The notes below the pieces were generated by a model. That model was not told the origin of the DNA, did not search any database, and saw only the letters and a list, made by a program, of their open reading frames with translations. From Ilex aquifolium (Eukaryota; Streptophyta; Magnoliopsida; Aquifoliales; Aquifoliaceae): a stretch of 64,000 nt of DNA. How positions within the stretch are numbered: the first letter of the stretch is position 1; each line of letters starts with the position of its first letter. The stretch is from NCBI GenBank assembly GCA_951799425.1, contig OX637394.1:1045001-1109000 (forward strand), read 5' to 3'. The position numbers and the translations under genes were made by a program. Below, one piece after another: positions 48,025 to 64,000 of the stretch.

Positions 48025-48832
48025 CAGTCTCTTCTCTCCCCCTCTCTCTGTCTCTTTCAAGACTACCTTCAAGCAAACTGTACACACACAGTGAAGAATA
48101 GAAAACTGAAGAAGAAGAAGATGGGAAAAGGGTAAGACAGTACGAATCTAATTAAGGAGTAAATGAAGCAAGAAATACCAACGGGTGGTAAGAGAAAGCG
48201 ACAGAGCTAAAAAGAAAAGACAGCTCTTCATGCATATACATCAACCCAATTATATGGAAAGTGCAATGAGAATAACTATTAGGAATCATAATTAATTGCC
48301 CATTAATCACTATAAAATTCCCTATTTCAAACGGGTATTGCCGACACACAACGGCTGACTGAGAGACTTCACGCACAGAGAGAGAGAGAGAGAGAGGCGG
48401 TGGGTATGTAATATTATTATGATTTGTGTGATTAGAATCTTAATTTTTGGGAATTAATTAGTACGAGACAATCTGGGATTGATTTTTGGGATCATGTGTG
48501 TGCATGGATTGGGTAGAGGGTCTGGGTGGGGTGTCATGCCATGTAGAGGAAAGAATGGGACCTACCTCCAATTATGTATCGGCAATGCTAGGCTGGCGTC
48601 AGTCGGTTCGCCAGATCAGAGCCCCCCTCTTGCTGTCGTCATTGATTGGACCCACCAGCCTCTTCCACAAGTGTATAACAACCCCATCTTTTACGAGGCT
48701 GTTTATGTCCTATCGTGGCCCTCGTCCTTGTCCTTGTGTTCCCATTGAATCTTTAACCAAAAAATTGTTATGTCTAAAGTAGAGTTTGGCCAAAGTGACA
48801 TTTTTACCCTCCCTCAAACATTTAAAGACGAA
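48025..48832. other. polygalacturonase-like gene 5' UTR and promoter region
   Basis: On the minus strand the leader is purine-rich (GAGAGAGAGG blocks at about 48025-48060 and 48376-48397). No confident TATA box. A reading frame around 48479-48782 has no recognisable domain. Confidence 0.4.
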
Positions 48833-48986
48833 AAATACTATCTAACTCAAATTTGTATCTCAAATGAAAGAGAACCATTGGATGAATGAGTCACATCAAC
48901 TTTTTTAAATGGGATTCACTGATCCAATGGTCTCCCTTCATTTGGGATACAAATTTGAGTTGTAAATTTGGATTACATAGCATTAC
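48833..48986. mobile_element. MITE (family member 2, sister of 28565-28729)
   Basis: The left arm has AACTCAAATTTGTATCTCAA and the right arm, reverse-complemented, has AACTCAAATTTGTATCCCAA. The centre keeps CCATTGGAT on the left arm and GATCCAATGG near the right arm. The same strings occur in 28565-28729. Confidence 0.7.
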
Positions 48987-49051
48987 TCTTAAAAGACTCT
49001 TTCATCATTCGAGTATTATATTGTGTTTAATTTTCGACTTGTGTAATTTTT

Positions 49052-49945
49052 TAGCCTATTCCTATCCCACAATTTTTCATGCTTACCTCATTTAATTTCT
49101 CATTATCAAATTACTAAATTCATCTTTTCTATAGTCATCTCATTAGTAACTAAGTTCACCCCGTATTACATATATCCCTTTTAATAAGTAAAACCCATTT
49201 TATATTTTGTCATAATTAGAGTTTTATTCTCTATCTCATCTCATGCACGCACAAAAATATTTTTTCAATATGATTTTTTTCAGTGAGATACATATTAGTA
49301 TTATTTCTCAATTTAATTATATATTTGATTTCATGTTTGTTATATGGATTTTCATTATTTTCTTTATATTTTGATATCTCTGTCAAGTTATGTGTGTATA
49401 CATATGTATACTTTTAGATTATTTGTTTTTTTTTTCTTCTGTTGTAGTTTTGCATCTATGCTTGTTATTTTTTTTCCTGTTCGATTTTGAGTCTGTGCTT
49501 GATGTTTTTTATTTTTTTCATATTCGATTTTGCGTTTTTTAATTTTGTTTGTTCCTTTAATCTTTATTTTGTTTTTTTTTCCTCTTTGTTTCGATTTGCT
49601 TTTTTTTTGTTTTTGTTGTTTTGATCTGCTTCTTTCTTTCCTTTTTTTTTTTACTTGTTTCGTTTTTTGGTTATTTTTTTCTTGTTTCAGTTTTGTTTGG
49701 TTCTTTTTTTTTTCGTAAATATATTTATACATTCAAACTAGTTATCTTCTTTCATTATTTTTTTCTTCCGATGACTTCTTTAATTAAAGGGGTGTACATA
49801 GAATAAGACTTAACTATTAATAGGGTATATGTAGTATGGAGTAGACTTAGTTACTAATGAGGTGGGTATAGAAGGGGTGCACTTAGTAGTTTGATAATGA
49901 AAAATTAAATGAGATATGAATGGAAATTTGTAGGGTGGGAATAGC
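49052..49945. mobile_element. long-TIR (foldback-like) transposon, non-autonomous
   Basis: The first 150-170 bases and the reverse complement of the last 150-170 match throughout. Examples are CATTTAATTTCTCATTATCA against CATTTAATTTTTCATTATCA, and CTCATTAGTAACTAAGT on both. The terminal bases are TAGCCTATTCCTATCCCAC and, reverse-complemented, GGGCTATTCCCACCCTAC. The centre is T-rich and gives only lysine-rich antisense frames. Target duplication not resolved. Confidence 0.75.
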
Positions 49946-50650
49946 CCCACCTTATATAAATGTTGATAAATTAAAGTCTAGTTGATTCACATTTTAGTAA
50001 CATTAAATTAAAAATTATTTAATCTTACAAGAATTCACAAACTATTAAATAAACATTTTGTTGCTTATAATGCATGTTATTCATGTTTGTACTAATCTAA
50101 CTTTCTTACTTAGTTGTTTTTAACATTGCGTTATTTACAAGATTATGTATTATCGAATTCATTGTCTTATCTAGAATTAACACCCTTAGTATTTTGTGTA
50201 GCAACATTTATGAGATGCACCTTGAGGTGTCGCCAACATAAGGATGAGCTTGTTAGATTATTTGATTACAATATCCAATAAATAAGATTATATCATAATT
50301 TAATGTAGCAAATTTTGATGTACATAGTTTTACTTGGATCAAATTGTTGGAAGTTCACTAAGAAAGGTTTTTTATTTGTCATTATTCACCAAGAAAGTTG
50401 GAGGCGGCCTCAAAATCAACTGAATAACCTCAGAAATCAAAACACTCTCATCAACACAAAATGAGTGAGAAAGCAAATGGTTACAAGTTTTTTGAGAGTG
50501 AGGAGAGAATGATACTAGAATGAGTGTGATGCCGCCCAAGTGTTGGTGGAGTTTACAATTTATAGTGCTCAGCATAGTAATTGAATAGTTAGTCTGGCAG
50601 TCATAATCAGTTGGAGCCGTTTATTAGTCATAACGGATTGGGACGACTTT
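49946..50650. other. AT-rich spacer; possibly part of an older minus-strand LTR
   Basis: The part from about 50345 onwards, read on the minus strand together with 51537-51940, looks like one older LTR (TATA-like ACTATAAATTG in it) that was split by the solo LTR. Its ends could not be fixed. No gene. Confidence 0.35.
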
Positions 50651-51531
50651 TGATGAGCCCAAATTTGACTGAGCAAGCCCGATAAAAATAAATCAAGAAA
50701 TGCCCATATATTAAAAACTCATGAAGAAGCCCAAGTCGCTAAGACCCATTGAGTCGGGTCAACTCATCCAAAAGGAAGCCAAATGGCCAAAGGAGACCAA
50801 GGGGCGCCAACAAGGAGTTCACCCATCACTTGGGCGCCGCCTTGGAGCTCACTCATCACTTGGGCGCCGCCTTGGAGCTCACCCATCACTTGGGCACCGC
50901 CTAGGAGGTCATCACTTGGGCGCCGCCTAGGAGGTCATCACTTGGACCTGGACCCTTGGGCGCCTACTTCTCTATATTTCTCTTGCCTTGGTACACCAAT
51001 ACGAAGTCCAACCCAGCTCAAGAAGACAACTCAAGTCCAACCTCCTCCGACAGAATAGGGACACGAGGGAGAAAATATCGGGATACGCACCGGAGATCAA
51101 ATCCTACCATTATTATACTTACCAAAGTGGAGGAGTCCTACCTAAATTGTATTTACTAAATTCTAGTGACCACCTCACCGCCTCATTACACCTATATAAT
51201 GTAAGCCCTCTCCACATAGAGGGCATCACCTTTTTTGAGAGCTTGAGACCTCTACAAGTTGTAATCCCTACACACGTTGCCTCTCTCTCTTGAAGCACTG
51301 TAATACTCCCAGAGTTACTTTCCCCGGTGGCCTTGTTCATCAATAAAGATCTCCGGTCACCGTCGCCGTTCCCAAGAGTGGAGTAGGTCACCCGGACCGA
51401 ACCACTATATATCCCTGTGTTGACTCATTATTTACTGCTTTACCATTAATTGTCTGTTTATTGCTCATTAATTGCCTCCATTCATATTCTTGACTGTTGA
51501 TCTTGCACGAAGACAATTTTATGCATCATCA
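50651..51531 (+). mobile_element. solo LTR of an LTR retrotransposon, 5-bp target duplication
   Basis: It starts TGATGAGCCC and ends GCATCATCA, i.e. TGATGA and TCATCA inverted ends with the TG...CA rule. ACTTT flanks it exactly on both sides (50646-50650 and 51532-51536). Inside are a GC-rich minisatellite (50816-50945), a TATA-like CTATATAATG (about 51191) and an AATAAAG polyadenylation-type signal (about 51342). No internal gag-pol region remains, so unequal recombination has removed it. Confidence 0.85.
50816..50945 (+). repeat. GC-rich minisatellite in the solo LTR
   Basis: Four to five imperfect units of about 25-33 bases built on CATCACTTGGGCGCCGCCT followed by TGGAGCTCA or AGGAGGT. 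It is much more GC-rich than the surroundings and translates into repeated peptide in all frames. Confidence 0.9.
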
Positions 51532-51536
51532 ACTTT

Positions 51537-53740
51537 AATAGTAATTAAATAGTTCGACAACCTCTCATCTCCTCTCCCCAACGGGCAAGAAAGTTATGAT
51601 ACTCTCCAAAGGACTTGGTCAAATGATGAGGGAAGGTTGACTCTCTCCAGGCGCAGAGATGAGACTCTTGGATGACCTTTACTCTAAGGTGGCTAGGAGG
51701 AGGGTCTTGGATGACCTTGCATGCTCCCTGCTGATGTAGTAGCTCATTGAGCCTGATGAGCTTGACTGGGTTGACCACATTGGGTTGAATTTGCTGGACC
51801 TCCAGGAGTTGGGCTAAAAACTCGTACCGGACTTTATAACATGAGTTAGGCCCTTGGGTTTGGCCCATCAAAATTAATGGCTGATAACGGTAATTCAAAC
51901 TTAATCTGATCAATAGTTTTATAGAATCCAGAGAAAAATATAGGTTGGTAGAATTAGAAACATTGAAATCCTTGATACACAGTGAGATAAAAAAAAAAGA
52001 GAGATAAAGAAGGGTAGTTTGGGTCAGGCACTCAATTGTTAGGGTGAGGAAGAAATGAGTGATATCCCAAAATTATTTACAGTGAAAAAAAAAAAGAAAT
52101 GCAGAGTTGGCAGGTTCACTGTTGACTGTCTGCCAGGCGTTAACTGATATCCACTGTCAAAGAACCAACGGTAAGCGCCGGCCTATACCACCTATCACCC
52201 ATTGGATACCATGTGCATGATTTGACTCCCATCATTTTCAGTCACTAATATATACTATTTTTTTTTTTAACGCTTATGAGTTGTTTTCACCTCCATTAAT
52301 TTTTTGTCCGATTCAATTAAAGGAAAGTTATTCATTAAGATATTCACAAAGAAAGAATCCCTCAATTCCTGGTGGTCTAATAAATTATCAAAATTCGAAT
52401 TCAATACGTTTAAATTTACAATTCATCCCTATTATTACTTGAACTATTCTTGAAATTAATCTATACTATTAATATACAAGAGGAATGATCTCATATTTTC
52501 TCTTCAGTTTTCGTCTTGATTAATCATCAATAATGTGTTTTAAATGAAGTTTACTATATATAAGTGAGTCATTTATTTATTAATAATTGATGATCCAACA
52601 AAAAAATATATATGGAAGAGAATCTGAATTCCACTACTAATACAAATTTTCCATGACTTTGTCTCCCTAATTTTTCGTTTTCTTACCTATCTCTCTTCAC
52701 ACACATTCAACATGTTTCGTACGCCTATGATCAACATCATACTAAAAGTATTACACATATGTATTAAATTACAACGCGTATGTCACGACCACTAGTTTTT
52801 CACATTTGAAAATGCCATTCTCTAAAAATTGTAAATTGAAAAAACATTATTGTAATTTTGTTTTGAGGTTTGAATTAATGACCAATTTTCAATACCGTTT
52901 GAAATTTATTAATTAGGAATCTATTTGTAAAGTCAAAAGTCATAAAAAAGTCTAGTCCTGAATGCTCTGGTGCTAAGATAGTAATGGGCTCTGGTATAAT
53001 AATGGTTTAGATCCAAATCAATTCCCCCCTGAAATGATTTTGTTGAGAAGTGGGCCAGGCTGAGGCAACTTCATTGGGCTTACACACAAAACCCCAGAGC
53101 ACATTGACTCTCTCTAAATTTATGGTTCCACAGGACCATAAAACTATTAAAATTCAAGTACTGTTCAAATTAAATGTTTTATTATAATTTTTTTTTTTTG
53201 AAAACTTGAGCAAAAAAAAACTAAAAAATGCTAAAAGAAACAATTGTTTTTATTCCAAAAATAATATTTTAAAAATAAAAAGTAAAGACACTTTCTTTCT
53301 TTAAAAAGGTATTATTAGGAATTTTATATTCATACTCAAAATCACATGTAAAAATTTTAGGCTAACAATTTTTTATTTGGTAAGTTTTTGGTAATTGATT
53401 GAAACATGGTGAGTGAAAGAATTGTAAGGTAGACTCACATGTTTTAAAGGATTCGATTATTGCTGACCAGAAATTTTTTGAATAAGAGGATATTTAATTA
53501 TGTTCCAACTTTCATTTTTTGGCAATTATTTTCCAACTACTTTTTCTTGTTGATTGGATTGTTTTGGTTTTGTGACATTGATGCGTTTTCTATTTTTTTT
53601 TTTTCGAGAAATCACCAACGAAACTCAGCAGTCTCTAAAAAGAATAATGAGATAAAAAACCTTGTCGGTATTGCTCAAGGGCCAACAAATCGGCATGGAC
53701 CATATGGCCAGAGTACAATAAAACAAAAAGGCATGTCACA
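51537..53740. other. spacer with older LTR remnant
   Basis: About 51537-51940 is less AT-rich and probably belongs to the older minus-strand LTR mentioned for 49946-50650. The remainder to 53740 is AT-rich and holds no gene that I recognise. Confidence 0.4.
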
Positions 53741-54524
53741 CAGGGGTGGCTCAACACAATATAGGGCATAAAATAATACTTCTAAATGAGGTCTTCTATG
53801 TTTAGTATTAATTTTTTTTGTTTTTTGAGTTGCAAAAGTATTAATTAAGTTTTTATATTCAAGTTTTGCTACCATATCTTTTTCAATTGATAGTATCGCT
53901 AATCCAGTTAATTTTGCTTCTGACATAGTCGATTTTAAGTAAGATTTTATCAATTTTAATTTTGAAAAGTTTATTTCCGCAAAAATAACTGTTACAGAAA
54001 TTGTTAATAATATTCTATAGACAATGCATGCATTTGAAAAAGAATTTAACTTTTTTTATATAATTTAGTATCTCAATTGGAGTATTTTCTTTCGTTTGTA
54101 AAATTTCTTTTAAAACATTTAATTTTAAAAATAAATTTAAGCCATCAATATCAAAAAAAAATTCGTGTTTTTTGTTTCAGTTTAATGAGAGAGAGAAAGA
54201 AAAAGAAAAATTATTTTTGTGTTGGTTTAGCGAGAGAGAAAGAGAGAGAGAGAGTTAAAAGTAAGGTATGATTTGACTTTTTGATTTTTTTTAATTTGAT
54301 ATGACCTTTCAGTCCAGGCTTTTTTTTTTTGTTTTTTATACTGTTAATTTTTTTTAGATATTTAATATTTGAATTGGATTATGGGATTAAATGATTGATT
54401 GGACTTATATTTTTATAAGGCCTATTTTACGTGGGTTATTTATAGTGTTTAAAAATTTGGGACTTTCATTTGAAATGGGGCCTAAAACCCAGACTTTTTT
54501 AAACATGCTGTTGGGTCAGCCCTG
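53741..54524 (-). mobile_element. hAT transposon deletion derivative, perfect 8-bp duplication
   Basis: The ends are CAGGGGTGGCTCAACA and, reverse-complemented, CAGGGCTGACCCAACA. ATGTCACA flanks it exactly (53733-53740 and 54525-54532). At 784 bp it is far shorter than an autonomous hAT. It keeps the last part of the transposase on the minus strand (listed separately). Confidence 0.92.
53800..53990 (-). pseudogene. hAT transposase C-terminal fragment
   Basis: The minus-strand frame reads FAEINFSKLKLIKSYLKSTM and continues through LTGLAILSIEKDMVAKLEYK to LINTFATQKTKKI. This is the typical C-terminal dimerisation end of plant zinc-finger MYM/TTF-type hAT transposases. Upstream on the minus strand the frame is soon closed, so only this tail survives. 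Confidence 0.8.
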
Positions 54525-54532
54525 ATGTCACA

Positions 54533-55434
54533 TTGAAAAATATTTTATGTAAATATAATTTAATGTAATCGTTGGATAATGTGTAATGGTCAAGTCCGAT
54601 CTATTATAAGTAAAAAATCTCAAATTTAATATTTTTATATCTTCTAAGAGCATCTCCAACAGAATAGTTAAAAGTAAAATTCTCAAATAATTAAAATTTA
54701 GCTATTCAAAGGCAAAAAATATGCTCTAATAGAAGATGTTCAGAGTAAGTAAAATACATTTTTATTAAAATGATGCTCTATATTTAGAGTATCACTATAA
54801 CATTATGTATAAATAATTTATAATACATTATCTCTCCTTTTGTTATTTTTCATCACTCGTATCTACTCTTTGTCTTTTCCTCCATTTTTTCTCACTATTT
54901 TTTTAATAGTCTCAACAAAAGTATAAGAAATGAGAAATAATATTTAAAATAAGTAGATAAAAATATAAAAAATCTGTTAAAGTATGTGCTAAAAAAATGA
55001 GTAATTAAAATAAAAAAAATATATTTTTAAATAATTAAAATACAAAATTTTATTGAAGATGCTCTGAATACTCGTCTCGTATATTAGCATGTGGTTTAAA
55101 CGGATTGAAGAGTAGTCGGGCAAGCTGGATAGCTAGGAAAAAAAAAAAACAAGCGATTGCCTTTGCCATCTACTTTTCCTTCCGAAAACCTTTTCGTTTG
55201 TTAGACTAGATTACGGTAGCCAAATGGAATATTTCGTTTGTTAGGAATTACGTAGCTCTTTCTCAGAGTAGACACCAATAGAACCCTAAATTTTGGAATT
55301 GGGAAGTGTGATACGATATCGGAGTCACGTGCCGCTACACAGATCATACTAGATTTTGTCATTTTGACTTAACCCTTCAATCGAATCGAACTCTTCGACG
55401 GCGACCTCCGCCGGCATCGATTCCATTAACTTCT
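54533..55434. other. spacer and fumarase 5' region
   Basis: AT-rich to about 55080; then the promoter side and 5' UTR of the fumarase gene. No TATA box was assigned with confidence. Confidence 0.4.
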
Positions 55435-55519
55435 GGTACCTATGAGATTTTCGTTTGCACGTCTGAACTTTGCTCAAATTTGCGCTCTCTCTCCGAACTA
55501 ATGTTTCTGGTCTTTGCAG
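55435..55519 (+). other. probable 5' UTR intron of the fumarase gene
   Basis: TTCTG|GTACCT donor and TCTTTGCAG|GGC acceptor, 85 bases, ending 34 bases before the start codon. Inferred from splice signals only. Confidence 0.5.
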
Positions 55520-55553
55520 GGCTTGTTTAGATTTAGAGTAGAAAGGCAGAAAT

Positions 55554-63925
<8,372 letters not shown>

Positions 63926-64000
63926 TGAATAAATATATCTACATGAATACAAGCCTAATGGCTAGATTTGGCAACTTCTTTTCTCCTTTGATGTTATATT

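Noticed and set aside
49388..49732. Lysine/glutamine-rich 114-residue frame on the minus strand
   Set aside because: It is the antisense of a T-rich tract in the centre of the long-TIR element; composition alone explains it.
51545..51913. 122-residue minus-strand frame as a gene
   Set aside because: It lies in what appears to be an older LTR split by the solo LTR, and shows no recognisable domain.

Overview
This is nuclear DNA from a flowering plant, almost certainly a eudicot. The genes have many short exons, AT-rich GT-AG introns and plant-specific families (COBRA-like, KIN-14 kinesin with a CH domain, Bet v 1/PR-10). The spacers are full of Helitrons, MITEs, SINEs and LTR remnants. The species cannot be named from the sequence. 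I recognise seven protein-coding genes and rebuilt their exons by hand from splice signals and family protein patterns.

Layout: (1) 497-1929 (+), last exon of a COBL7-type GPI-anchored COBRA-like protein. (2) 3315-10751 (+), NDT1-type NAD+ carrier, 9 exons. (3) 10752-19562, spacer with a SINE carrying clear target duplications, a Mutator-type MITE with a perfect 9-bp duplication, other SINE and MITE relics and a poly-C tract. (4) 19563-26604 (+), KIN-14 kinesin (CH domain plus motor), 19 coding exons, one intron being a U12-type AT-AC intron. (5) 27765-28396 (+), Bet v 1/PR-10 gene. (6) 28397-39280, very AT-rich spacer dominated by a 7.9-kb head-to-tail array of Helitron-like units (order A-A-B-B-C); each B unit carries a plant snRNA-type promoter. 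(7) 39281-43273 (+), PDCD2/MYND zinc-finger protein, with a hAT MITE in an intron. (8) 44032-48024 (-), secreted GH28 polygalacturonase-like protein. (9) 48025-55553, transposon-rich spacer with a long-TIR element, a solo LTR and a hAT deletion derivative that keeps the C-terminal end of its transposase. (10) 55554-63901 (+), mitochondrial fumarase, running off the right edge.

The genes are not an operon and each has its own promoter. NDT1, KIN-14 and FUM1 are, from memory, direct neighbours on Arabidopsis chromosome 2 (At2g47490, At2g47500, At2g47510). The window therefore looks like that ancestral block with PR-10, PDCD2 and GH28 genes lying between the kinesin and the fumarase. Two of the three block genes serve organellar energy and NAD metabolism. 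COBL and GH28 act on the cell wall, the kinesin on microtubules, PR-10 in ligand binding or defence, and PDCD2 probably in ribosome biogenesis. All exon borders are sequence-based predictions without transcript support.
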